Positions 9,346 through 17,250 of a DNA stretch of 64,000 bases are shown piece by piece. The notes under the pieces are model-generated. The model was given only the letters and a program-made list of their open reading frames with translations. It searched no databases and was not told where the DNA came from. The translations under genes and the position numbers were made by a program. The DNA comes from Paenibacillus_D tarimensis_A (GTDB lineage Bacteria; Bacillota; Bacilli; Paenibacillales; Paenibacillaceae). The stretch's first letter is position 1. Each line of letters starts with the position of its first letter. The stretch is taken from NCBI GenBank assembly GCA_041281825.1, contig CP166298.1, forward strand, positions 4,092,001 through 4,156,000, in the 5' to 3' direction.

Positions 9346-9633
9346 ATGATCGGAATGAAAGTCAGATATGATATCGGTAAAATCAACTTAAAAATAAGAA
9401 ATGTCACCTTGCCGGATGCTGATGACAGCTACGTCCTTCTTACAGCTACGGATGAGCACAAAAATGAAATTGTTTTTTCTCTATCCCACGAGCAAGCACA
9501 GCATCTCGAAAATGAGCTTTACGAGGCTAACCGACGCTGGAAGGAATATGCAGTTCACGCAAGATCATCGCTAAACGAAGAGTATGCAGCCGAACCGGAC
9601 AACGAGAATAAAGGGGATCGAGTTTCCCATTGA
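9346..9633 (+). CDS. Small hypothetical protein
   Basis: About 95 residues, acidic and Asn-rich at the C-terminus (EPDNENKGDR), with alternating hydrophobic residues in the first half (KINLKIRNVTLPDAD) suggesting a beta-rich core and an amphipathic helix (SHEQAQHLENELYEANRRW). A strong GGAGG lies 10 bases upstream of ATG 9346; TTG 9337 is an alternative closer start. No family recognised. Confidence 0.65.
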   Translation: MIGMKVRYDIGKINLKIRNVTLPDADDSYVLLTATDEHKNEIVFSLSHEQAQHLENELYEANRRWKEYAVHARSSLNEEYAAEPDNENKGDRVSH

Positions 9634-9679
9634 GACGGGAAGTTGTTGAGCCATCTGGAATGTGTATTAGACGTGAATT

Positions 9680-10063
9680 TCAATTAACGGATGTGTGTCC
9701 AGGTTCGTTCATGCGGTCATACTCTTTTCTGGCCTGTTGTACATTCGGATAATACTCATTTGTCCATTGTTTAAATCCCCCTATGTGCTCCATCAGCGTT
9801 TCGCCAAGCGGTGTAAGTTCATATTCGACCGTCGGGGGCACTGTTGGATGAGCCTTCCGGTTGATAAGACCGTCCCGTTCGAGCTGACGCAGAGTTTGGG
9901 TCAGCATTTTTTGAGACACGCCTTCGATCCGTTTACCGATTTCCCCATAACGCAAGCTATTGTCCTCCAAAGCATGCATGACAAGAACCGTCCATTTGCT
10001 TGAAATAATCTCAAGCACCCTCCGATAGCTGCACGCCGATATCGAAATCTCCGCATTTTTCAT
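9680..10063 (-). CDS. HxlR-family transcriptional regulator
   Basis: 127 residues with the typical HxlR winged helix: a Cys near the N-terminus (SACSYRRVLEII), SSKWTVLVMHAL, then GVSQKMLTQTLRQLERDGL as recognition helix and wing. HxlR proteins often sense reactive electrophiles or thiol stress through the N-terminal Cys. The gene is divergent from an alcohol-dehydrogenase-like gene across 117 bp, so that gene is its probable target. Ribosome site GGAGGG precedes the ATG. Confidence 0.92.
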   Translation of the reverse strand: MKNAEISISACSYRRVLEIISSKWTVLVMHALEDNSLRYGEIGKRIEGVSQKMLTQTLRQLERDGLINRKAHPTVPPTVEYELTPLGETLMEHIGGFKQWTNEYYPNVQQARKEYDRMNEPGHTSVN

Positions 10064-10180
10064 TCAATGATCCCTCCAACGCACTAAAACGTTCGTTTCG
10101 CACCAAAAAGTGCCTTCTTACCTAATTTTAGTTTTTGTATTATTGTATGTCTACACCTTAATCAAAGGAGAGATGTACAG

Positions 10181-11194
10181 ATGAAGGCATTAGAGATTCA
10201 AAACGGTTTCGGCCTCAATAATATAGGATTGGCTGAACGCCCGGTACCGGCTCCCGGCCCGGGAGAAGTGCTTATCAAAATGCGCGCGGTATCGCTCAAC
10301 TCCAGAGATTTGGGCGTGATTGACGGAATTTATTACCCCGATCTGAAGCTGCCGCTTATCCCGATATCCGACGGAGTTGGCGAAGTTGCGGCCATCGGTG
10401 AACACACCAAACGTTTTCAAGTTGGCGACCGCGTCAGCGGCATTTTCTCACAGCAGTGGATTTCCGGCGAGCCGATGGCGGGATGGCTTGAAGGCGTGCT
10501 CGGCGGCCCACTTGACGGGATGCTCGCGGAATATGCCGTTCTCAATGAGGAAGGCTTGGTCCGCGTACCGGATCACTTGACTGACGAGGAAGCCGCTGCG
10601 CTCCCATGTGCGGGAGTAACGGCATGGCAGGCTGTTGTTGTGGAAGGCAAAGTGAAAACGGGCGATACTGTCCTCGTGCAAGGAACCGGCGGCGTCTCCT
10701 TGTTCGCGCTGCAATTCGCCAAGCTGCAAGGCGCAAGCGTCATTGTAACCTCCAGCAGCGACGAGAAGCTGGAACGAGCAAAACAACTTGGTGCCGATTT
10801 CGGTATCAATTACCGTCAAACACCGGATTGGGACCATGCTGTGCATGCTATAACGAATGGGCGCGGTGCCGACCTTGTGGTCGATCTTGGCGGGGCATAT
10901 ACGCTTAACCACTCGATTGCCGCCGTCCGATTCGGAGGGCAGGTCAGTTTGATTGGGGTCCTGTCCGGCGCATCTGTAGAACGTTTCAACCTTATTCCTG
11001 TTTTCCAGAAGAAAGCAAGACTTCAAGGCATCAATGTCGGAAACCGCGATATGTTCGAAGCAATGAACCAAGCGATCGTCCAAAATAAGCTGCGCCCCGT
11101 CATCGACCGCGTATTTCCGTTCGAACAATCAATGGAAGCTCTGAAATACTTAGCGGAAGGAACTCATTTCGGAAAAATTTGCATTAAATTTTAA
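10181..11194 (+). CDS. NAD(P)-dependent MDR-family oxidoreductase (quinone-reductase/alcohol-dehydrogenase like)
   Basis: 337 residues of the medium-chain dehydrogenase family: GroES-like N-terminal domain (SLNSRDLGVIDG) and Rossmann domain with VQGTGGVSLFALQ. The catalytic-zinc Cys found in true zinc alcohol dehydrogenases is replaced by Asn-Ser at the usual place, and no structural-zinc Cys cluster is present. It is therefore more likely a zinc-free quinone/enone reductase. Divergent from an HxlR regulator; ribosome site AAAGGAGAGATGTACAG. A terminator hairpin follows. Confidence 0.88.
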   Translation: MKALEIQNGFGLNNIGLAERPVPAPGPGEVLIKMRAVSLNSRDLGVIDGIYYPDLKLPLIPISDGVGEVAAIGEHTKRFQVGDRVSGIFSQQWISGEPMAGWLEGVLGGPLDGMLAEYAVLNEEGLVRVPDHLTDEEAAALPCAGVTAWQAVVVEGKVKTGDTVLVQGTGGVSLFALQFAKLQGASVIVTSSSDEKLERAKQLGADFGINYRQTPDWDHAVHAITNGRGADLVVDLGGAYTLNHSIAAVRFGGQVSLIGVLSGASVERFNLIPVFQKKARLQGINVGNRDMFEAMNQAIVQNKLRPVIDRVFPFEQSMEALKYLAEGTHFGKICIKF

Positions 11195-11213
11195 TAGGCT
11201 TCACACTTAAACG

Positions 11214-11256
11214 CAAGCAGCCCAAAACCCGGCACGGGCTTGGACTGCTTTTTCCT
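11214..11256 (+). terminator. Rho-independent terminator after the MDR gene
   Basis: An imperfect long stem (AAGCAG...CTGCTT outside, CCCG-GCA-CGGG inside) ends in a T-run about 20 bases after the stop. Confidence 0.75.
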
Positions 11257-11319
11257 CAATATAAGATATTGTTCCGGATGACCATGGTACAATAGAAGGG
11301 ATTGCAAGGGAGGGGTCGT

Positions 11320-11598
11320 ATGGATTGCAGGGTAGGATGTGCCGCTTGCTGTATTGTCATATCGATCTCCTCTCCGATTCCCGGCATGCCGGAAGGAAAA
11401 CCAGCCGGCGTCCGCTGTATTCAGCTGACATCCGAGAACCAATGTCGTCTATTCGGAAAACCCGATCGGCCTGCGGTATGCAGCAGCTTGCGGCCTTCGG
11501 AAGAGATGTGCGATTCTTCCAACGAGGCGGCTTTTAAGATCTTGGAGGCCATAGAGGAAGCTACGAAACCGCAGATAGATGATAAACGAAACTTTTAA
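11320..11598 (+). CDS. YkgJ-like cysteine-cluster (zinc/iron-chelating) protein
   Basis: A 92-residue protein with the CxxCC motif at the N-terminus (CRVGCAACC) and further cysteines at AGVRCIQL, NQCRLFG and AVCSSL, the spacing of the YkgJ/DUF-type zinc-or-iron-chelating family. Start ATG 11320 has GGGAGGGGTCGT upstream. Function of the family is not established; metal binding is inferred from the cysteines. It stands alone between a terminator and a convergent AraC gene. Confidence 0.82.
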   Translation: MDCRVGCAACCIVISISSPIPGMPEGKPAGVRCIQLTSENQCRLFGKPDRPAVCSSLRPSEEMCDSSNEAAFKILEAIEEATKPQIDDKRNF

Positions 11599-11655
11599 CC
11601 GAATAGGTTTGGATAATGTTCCTTATTTCAGCTTAGGTTTTTTATCGTGATGAGG

Positions 11656-12516
11656 CTACCCGGAAAACTGCTTGCGGAAGCTGAGCGGAGATATCCCGTA
11701 TTTTTGTTTGAAGCAGCTTGAAAAATACGGCGCCTGTGAGAAGCCCGCGGCCTCGGCTATCATTGAAACGGAACGTTCGGTGGATAGCAGCAGCAGCTTG
11801 GCCTGCTCCAGCCGGTAGTCAAGTAAATATTCCATCGGCGTACAGCCATACACCTCTTTCATGCAGCGAACGATGTAGTTCGGGTGAAAATGAAGTGCTT
11901 CCGACAACGTCTCGTTCGTGATCCTTTCTTTAAAGTTCTGCCTTAAATACGACTCCGTCTTCTCCGCAAGCCTGACAGCAGGCGTGTGTTCCTTCGTGCG
12001 GATACTTTCCTCCAGCAGCCCAAGCAGTTCCATAAACAACTGCTGCTCCTGCCAATAGGCCCGCGATCGGCTAGATACCGATAGTTCCTGCAGCCGGTTC
12101 AGGATAAGAACGGCCGATGCCGGATTTTCTAGTAGGGCCGTCTGAGGAAGCTGCATTGTATATGAGTTCGACCACGGCCGGTTCAGCTGCTGCATCGAAG
12201 ATACCCGCTCTTCCGTTTCCTTCACCGAGCCGGAGTAATGAAAATGAACCCAGTAAAATACCGTCTCGACCTCAGACGGCTTCGTCGCGTAATGATAACG
12301 GTCAGGCAGCAGCAGCAGTATTTCGCCGGGTCCCAGCTCCCATTGTTTCGCATCCTCGCCGATGAATAGACAGCCCTTCACCACGAGCAGCAAATCGAAC
12401 AAGCCAAGACCTCTCCGGTTCGGATGCTGCTCCCCGGGGACATATTCGCTTTTCCCGCTGCTAATGAAATAAGGAATCGGGGGCGCTTCCAAAGCATACC
12501 ATGTATTCGCTTTCAT
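11656..12516 (-). CDS. AraC-family transcriptional regulator
   Basis: 286 residues: an N-terminal cupin-type sensor (GPGEILLLLPDRYHYATK) and the double helix-turn-helix domain at the C-terminus (NETLSEALHFHPNYIVRCMK and the final CFKQKYGISPLSFRKQF). It is divergent from the GH127 gene (154 bp apart) and most likely activates it in response to an arabinose-containing sugar. No strong ribosome site is seen directly before the ATG. Confidence 0.9.
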   Translation of the reverse strand: MKANTWYALEAPPIPYFISSGKSEYVPGEQHPNRRGLGLFDLLLVVKGCLFIGEDAKQWELGPGEILLLLPDRYHYATKPSEVETVFYWVHFHYSGSVKETEERVSSMQQLNRPWSNSYTMQLPQTALLENPASAVLILNRLQELSVSSRSRAYWQEQQLFMELLGLLEESIRTKEHTPAVRLAEKTESYLRQNFKERITNETLSEALHFHPNYIVRCMKEVYGCTPMEYLLDYRLEQAKLLLLSTERSVSMIAEAAGFSQAPYFSSCFKQKYGISPLSFRKQFSG

Positions 12517-12670
12517 GTTGTTGTCACTTTGCCTCTCTCCACTTTAAAATCTGTGTTAAATATTATAAAAACAAGTTGAGTTTGTTCATAGTTTTTATTT
12601 GATTATAAGAATATACTTACTTTATTAAAAGATCAAATTTTAAAGTTTTTATGCCTTCAGGAGGGATAGT

Positions 12671-14608
12671 ATGAAAGCATTAACCGACACGCAAATTATC
12701 GACGAATTCTGGAACCGGTATACGGAGCTTGTGCGAACGGCAGTCATCCCGTACCAATGGGAAGCGTTAAACGATCGGATTCCCGGAGCCGAACCGAGCC
12801 GAGCCGTTAAAAATTTCAAAGTCGCAGCCGGTCTGGAAGAAGGTGAATTCTACGGATTTGTATTTCAGGATACCGATGTGGCGAAATGGCTGGAAGCCGT
12901 CGGTTACTCGCTTGCCAATCATCCGGACCCCGAACTCGAGTCCATTGCCGATGGCATCATTGACATTATTGCAGCGGCTCAGCATGAAAACGGCTATCTG
13001 AATACGTATTTCACAATTAAGGAGCCGGGCAAGCAGTGGACGAATTTGCAAGATTGCCATGAGCTCTATACGGCCGGGCATATGATGGAAGCAGCGGTCG
13101 CCTATTTTAAATCAACCGGAAAAAGAAAGCTTCTCGATGTCGTGATCCGTTTTGCCGATCATATCGATAGCATATTCGGGCGGGAGCCCGGTAAATTACG
13201 CGGTTATGACGGGCATCAGGAAATTGAATTGGCTCTGGTCAAGCTGTATGAAGCGACAGGCGAGCTCCGCTATTTGCGGCTGAGCCGGTTCTTTATCGAT
13301 GAGCGCGGACAGGAGCCGAATTATCTCGTGGAGGAATGGGAGAAGCGAAACCGCATCAGTCACTGGACCGGCAGACCCGGCGGCATGAATCTCGCCTACC
13401 ATCAGGCGCATGAGCCGGTCCGGGAGCAGAAGGTCGCTGTAGGGCATGCCGTAAGAGCCGTTTATATGTATGCCGCGATGGCCGACCTCGCCAAGCTGGA
13501 CGGCGATCCTTCGCTGCGGGAGGCGTGCGAGCGCCTGTGGGCCAACGTCACACAGAAGCAGATGTACATTACGGGCGGAATCGGATCTACGCATCACGGC
13601 GAGGCGTTTACGTTTGATTATGATTTGCCGAACGATACGGTCTATGCCGAAACATGCGCTTCGATCGGTCTGATCTTTTTCGCGCAGCGGATGCTGCGGA
13701 TCGAAGCCAAAAGTGAATATGCCGATGTGATGGAACGCGCGTTGTACAACAATGTGATCGGAAGCATGTCTGCGGACGGCAAGCATTATTTCTACGTCAA
13801 TCCGCTGGAGGTGTGGCCGGAGGCAAGCGAGAAAAATCCTGGCAGGCATCATGTCAAAGCAGTCCGCCAACCATGGTTCGGCTGCTCTTGCTGCCCGCCG
13901 AATGTAGCCCGTTTGCTGTGCTCACTGAACCAATATATCTATACCGCGGATACGGAGAGCCGAACGATCTATACGCATCTATATATCGGAAGCGAGACGG
14001 AATACACGCTCGGAAGCGACCGTGTAACGTTAAAACAGAGATCGGAGCTTCCATGGTCGGGGAAAGCGGATATCCGTGTCCGGCTTGAAGCTCCCGGGAC
14101 ATTCAGGCTGGCCTTCCGTATACCTGGCTGGGTTACCGCAGAGCCTGCCATTAAAGTAAACGGCGAACGCCTCCAGTTTCAAACTGAAAACGGGTATGCA
14201 ATCCTCGAGAGATTGTGGAAAGACGGCGACAGCATCGAGCTTGATCTGCCGATGGAGGCCCGTTTGTTCGGCGCACATCCGGAAATCCGGTCGAACGCCG
14301 GTAAAACGGCGATTGAGCGCGGTCCGCTTGTGTATTGTCTGGAGCAAATCGACAACGGCGCTCCGCTAAGCAGCATCACCATCGAACCGAATACGGCCCT
14401 TACTCATTCCTATGACGAAAGCCTGCTCGGGGGCGCGGTAATCCTCGAAGGAGAAGGCGCCAAAGAGGATTCGAACGCTTGGTCCACAGCTCCTTACATG
14501 CCGCTGCAATCCGTCACTACGCCGTTCCGTTTCCGCGCAGTTCCCTACTACCTGTGGGGCAACAGGACCCCGGGCGAGATGAGCGTGTGGATCAGAACGA
14601 AGGGTTAA
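12671..14608 (+). CDS. GH127 beta-L-arabinofuranosidase-like glycoside hydrolase
   Basis: 645 residues, the expected size, with an (alpha/alpha)6 barrel family pattern. The catalytic Glu and Zn-binding residues of GH127 are visible: the E-T-C motif in VYAETCASIG and the C-x-C-C cluster in WFGCSCCPPN. GH127 enzymes release L-arabinofuranose from arabinan- or extensin-type chains. No signal peptide, so it acts on imported oligosaccharides. Start ATG 12671 follows AGGAGGGATAGT. Regulated probably by the divergent AraC gene. Confidence 0.93.
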   Translation: MKALTDTQIIDEFWNRYTELVRTAVIPYQWEALNDRIPGAEPSRAVKNFKVAAGLEEGEFYGFVFQDTDVAKWLEAVGYSLANHPDPELESIADGIIDIIAAAQHENGYLNTYFTIKEPGKQWTNLQDCHELYTAGHMMEAAVAYFKSTGKRKLLDVVIRFADHIDSIFGREPGKLRGYDGHQEIELALVKLYEATGELRYLRLSRFFIDERGQEPNYLVEEWEKRNRISHWTGRPGGMNLAYHQAHEPVREQKVAVGHAVRAVYMYAAMADLAKLDGDPSLREACERLWANVTQKQMYITGGIGSTHHGEAFTFDYDLPNDTVYAETCASIGLIFFAQRMLRIEAKSEYADVMERALYNNVIGSMSADGKHYFYVNPLEVWPEASEKNPGRHHVKAVRQPWFGCSCCPPNVARLLCSLNQYIYTADTESRTIYTHLYIGSETEYTLGSDRVTLKQRSELPWSGKADIRVRLEAPGTFRLAFRIPGWVTAEPAIKVNGERLQFQTENGYAILERLWKDGDSIELDLPMEARLFGAHPEIRSNAGKTAIERGPLVYCLEQIDNGAPLSSITIEPNTALTHSYDESLLGGAVILEGEGAKEDSNAWSTAPYMPLQSVTTPFRFRAVPYYLWGNRTPGEMSVWIRTKG

Positions 14609-14998
14609 GCAGCAACGTTAGTCGGGAATCGAGTTCATTTTCCGTTAACCGGACACACGATCCGTTATTTGATTCAAATCCATAGATTTGAGTCCATAAA
14701 TGGGTAAATACCGGAACCAGTGTCCTCATACCTTGCTTTTAGACACAAAAGTTCACAAATAACGGAATGAGTGTCCGTAAAAAGTTGGATGTAAGGCCGT
14801 TCACATTTCCGATTGTAGTGATTTCCGAGTGTAGAAATTCCGATTTCGAGGTATTTCCGACTGTTGAGATTTCCGGTTGATCTGTTGCAACACTTTGAAA
14901 GGATCCATTCGTATAAAATAACTCGATAGACGGTTATTCCTCTCTCTTTATGGGGAAAATATCTAGTAAGATCACTAAAAAGAGGGAGGCACAAGGTT
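14609..14998. repeat. Gene-free interval with short degenerate repeats
   Basis: Between GH127 and the next small gene lie about 390 bases without a credible gene. Three copies of a ~21-base element of the form AAATA-CGGA-GTGTCC occur: one inverted near 14650-14672 and two direct near 14705-14730 and 14756-14785. Just after (about 14815-14880), the words ATTTCCG/ATTCCGA recur four times at ~18-20-base spacing. No function can be assigned. Confidence 0.5.
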
Positions 14999-15166
14999 AT
15001 GGAAGCCACGATGAGTGTAGTCGATGTCATTTCGCAGCTTCAAAAGCTGAAGTCGTCCGGTGAGACGCTGAACAAAAAAAGGTGTAAGCAAACCCACCCG
15101 AATTTGGTCCAAAATGCACTATTCTATTTCCCAAGCTGGGAGCATGCTCTGCAAAGCATTGAATAG
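14999..15166 (+). CDS. Very small protein (55 aa) with conserved LNKK..K..HP.L motif
   Basis: A 55-residue reading frame starts at ATG 14999 behind GAGGGAGG and ends at 15166, followed directly by a terminator hairpin. The sequence has a charged helix (DVISQLQKLKSSG), LNKKRCKQTHPNLVQNALFYF and PSWEHAL. The pattern LN--K--HP-L--A--YF-SWE-AL resembles a short helical module found in small Bacillota proteins of unknown function, which I recall only in outline. The good ribosome site, terminator and composition make it a likely real gene. Confidence 0.65.
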   Translation: MEATMSVVDVISQLQKLKSSGETLNKKRCKQTHPNLVQNALFYFPSWEHALQSIE

Positions 15167-15180
15167 GACAGAAACATAAA

Positions 15181-15226
15181 AGAAGCTTCCAAATCCGCTT
15201 TGACTGCGGGTTCGGAAGCTTCTTTC
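15181..15226. terminator. Bidirectional terminator
   Basis: Stem AGAAGCTTCC with GGAAGCTTCT, extended by CCGC/GCGG inside, lies between the small gene ending at 15166 and the convergent cupin gene ending at 15235. T-rich tails occur on both sides. Confidence 0.8.
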
Positions 15227-15234
15227 GAATACGA

Positions 15235-15555
15235 CTATTCTTCGCCAAGTAAATCTTTTCTGAGCGGTGTGAATGCGTCCAGCAGGATCGACGGTTCCAG
15301 CGCCTTCACTCCGTGGCGGGCCCCGCCGGGAATCGCGATCGTTTCGCCTTCATGGAGCAATTGAACGACTCCGTCAATTGTAAATTCTATCTTTCCCTTC
15401 AGGCAATAGCTAAACTGCTCGTGAGGGTGACTATGCTGATAGCCTTCCGCCCCCTCTTCGAAATGCACTTCCATCATCATCAGCTCCTTGCCCGGAGCGA
15501 ATATCTTCCGTTTCACGCCCGGTTCGGCCGGTTCCCATTGTCCGATTATTCCCAT
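15235..15555 (-). CDS. Single-domain cupin protein
   Basis: About 106 residues forming one cupin barrel: metal-ligand motif 1 is visible as HSHPHEQFSYCLKG and motif 2 as IPGGARHGVKALE. Stand-alone cupins include dioxygenases, isomerases and sugar-binding proteins; nothing here decides the reaction. ATG 15555 is 8 bases after AGGAGG; the ATG at 15561 is too close to it. Confidence 0.85.
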   Translation of the reverse strand: MGIIGQWEPAEPGVKRKIFAPGKELMMMEVHFEEGAEGYQHSHPHEQFSYCLKGKIEFTIDGVVQLLHEGETIAIPGGARHGVKALEPSILLDAFTPLRKDLLGEE

Positions 15556-15725
15556 CCTCATGACCTCCTGCCCAAATCGAATGCTTCACAAGTAGAGCAT
15601 TCATCCATTCTTCTCCGTTGATAATTTCGCCATAGGGATACCCATTTCCTTGTCGGTTCGACAAATCACATGGCAGAAGACAAGTCGCGTGCTGCGGCGT
15701 CAAGAAAGTAAAAGCCATGATTGCC

Positions 15726-15884
15726 TTATGCGGAAACCTTATAAAATTCGACGATCAATTCGTCGAGTATTTGACTAACGGCCAATATTTCAGCTTCCGT
15801 CAATTTAGTAGGATCGGCTGCAAGCGAATTAAGCTTCAGTCTCCAATGATCGATTTCTACGGTTAAATCACTCTTCTTCCCCAT
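15726..15884 (-). CDS. Spo0E-like aspartyl-phosphate phosphatase family protein
   Basis: A 52-residue protein (ATG 15884, stop 15726) of two helices. The first helix is EIDHWRLKLNSLA; the second carries the Spo0E signature S-Q-x-L-D-x-L-I as SQILDELIVEFYK. Spo0E-family proteins dephosphorylate Spo0A-P and delay sporulation. The ribosome site GGAGTAGGATACA supports the start. Length and motif match the small Spo0E-like proteins common in Bacillus and Paenibacillus. Which phosphoprotein it acts on is not visible. Confidence 0.85.
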   Translation of the reverse strand: MGKKSDLTVEIDHWRLKLNSLAADPTKLTEAEILAVSQILDELIVEFYKVSA

Positions 15885-16035
15885 TGTATCCTACTCCATT
15901 CCACTCCACTATTTTTACTGATATAATAACGACTGATGAACGCAATTACTGCTGCAATCTGTCGAGAACATTAAAGTTTTTTTAAAATTTCAAAAAAATT
16001 GAATCGATTTCTGGTAAAATCAGTCAAATAGCGCA

Positions 16036-16064
16036 AAAACAGCCTGCCGAAATTCGGCAGGCTG
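16036..16064 (-). terminator. Rho-independent terminator of the xylFGH operon
   Basis: An 11-bp stem (16040-16050 with 16054-16064) lies 8 bases after the xylH stop and is followed on the minus strand by TTTTT. Confidence 0.85.
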
Positions 16065-16071
16065 CTTTCCG

Positions 16072-17250
16072 TTATCCCTTTTTCTTTTGCCTAGTATAGA
16101 TATCGGCGTACACCGCGAGAATAAGGATACCGCCCTTCACGATATATTGCCAGAACGATTCGAGGTTCATCAGGCTCATGCCGTTGTCCAGACTTGCCAT
16201 AACAAGCGCCCCGATGATCGCCCCGACAATTGTGCCGGTTCCCCCCATTAAACTCGTACCGCCGATTACGCATGCCGCGATCGCATCCAGCTCATACATA
16301 TTGCCCGCGCTCATTGTCGCCGCATTCACTCTCCCGACGACAATAAGACCGGCTATCGCCGCCAGCGTGTTGCAGAGAACGAAGACAAGCAATATACGCC
16401 GCTTGATATTGATCCCCGATAACCGGGCAGCCTCCGGATTGCCGCCGATGGCGTACACTTGTCTGCCGAAGGTGGTATTTCTTGTGATAAACGTAAAAAC
16501 CAGCGCAAGCACGATAACCATGACAAAAGGCACCGGAATTCCTTTATAGCTGTTCATCAGATAAACAAACCCGAGAATAAAGGATCCGATCAGCACCATG
16601 CGAAGAATGCTTACCGCCATAGGTTCGACATCGAAGCCGTATTTGAGCCGCGCAGCCCGTTTGCGAAGGACCAGATATGCGGCCGCAAACAAAGCGGCAA
16701 TACCGAGTATCCAGCCGATAATGTCGGCCATATACGCCTGACCGACCGCTTTCAGGGAAGGCGCGAGCGGCGCGACCGTTACGCTGCCGCTGATCCCGAA
16801 CAATATTCCCCGGAACATCAGCATGCCGCCCAAAGTGACGATGAATGCCGGGACGGCCCTGTAAGCTATGATCCATCCCTGAAACAGGCCCACTACGACC
16901 CCGAATCCTACCGTCGCGATAATGACGGGAACGGTGTTCCAGTCGTACCATACATTCAATATTGCGGCGATGCCTCCTGTCAGGCCGACCAGGGAGCCGA
17001 CCGATAAATCGATATGCCCCGCTACAATAACCAGCACCATTCCGATCGCCAGTATCGCTGTAGCCGACATTTGCAAAAACAGATTGGACAGGTTGGTTGG
17101 TGTCAAAAACCGTTCATGCAGCAGCGAGAACAGCACCCAGATCGACAGCAGCGCCCCGATCATCGAATAGGCGCGTACATCAAACTTAAACCAGCTTATA
17201 CGCTGCTTTTCCGCTGTCCCACCTATTACAGCTTCCTTATTTATGCTCAT
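16072..17250 (-). CDS. xylH: D-xylose ABC transporter permease
   Basis: 392 residues with about ten membrane-spanning segments and the permease loop typical of the ribose/xylose family (ATMSAGNMYELDAIAACVIGG). Size matches XylH and the related MmsB/GguB permeases, which are longer than RbsC. It is the last gene of xylF-xylG-xylH; its start overlaps the xylG end by 14 bases, with GGAGGGACGGTAA before the ATG. A terminator follows. Xylose specificity is inferred mainly from the binding protein. Confidence 0.9.
   Translation of the reverse strand: MSINKEAVIGGTAEKQRISWFKFDVRAYSMIGALLSIWVLFSLLHERFLTPTNLSNLFLQMSATAILAIGMVLVIVAGHIDLSVGSLVGLTGGIAAILNVWYDWNTVPVIIATVGFGVVVGLFQGWIIAYRAVPAFIVTLGGMLMFRGILFGISGSVTVAPLAPSLKAVGQAYMADIIGWILGIAALFAAAYLVLRKRAARLKYGFDVEPMAVSILRMVLIGSFILGFVYLMNSYKGIPVPFVMVIVLALVFTFITRNTTFGRQVYAIGGNPEAARLSGINIKRRILLVFVLCNTLAAIAGLIVVGRVNAATMSAGNMYELDAIAACVIGGTSLMGGTGTIVGAIIGALVMASLDNGMSLMNLESFWQYIVKGGILILAVYADIYTRQKKKG

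Noticed and set aside
14674..15030. 118-codon minus-strand frame
   Set aside because: Runs through degenerate repeats and across the small plus-strand gene; no ribosome site and composition unlike a protein.
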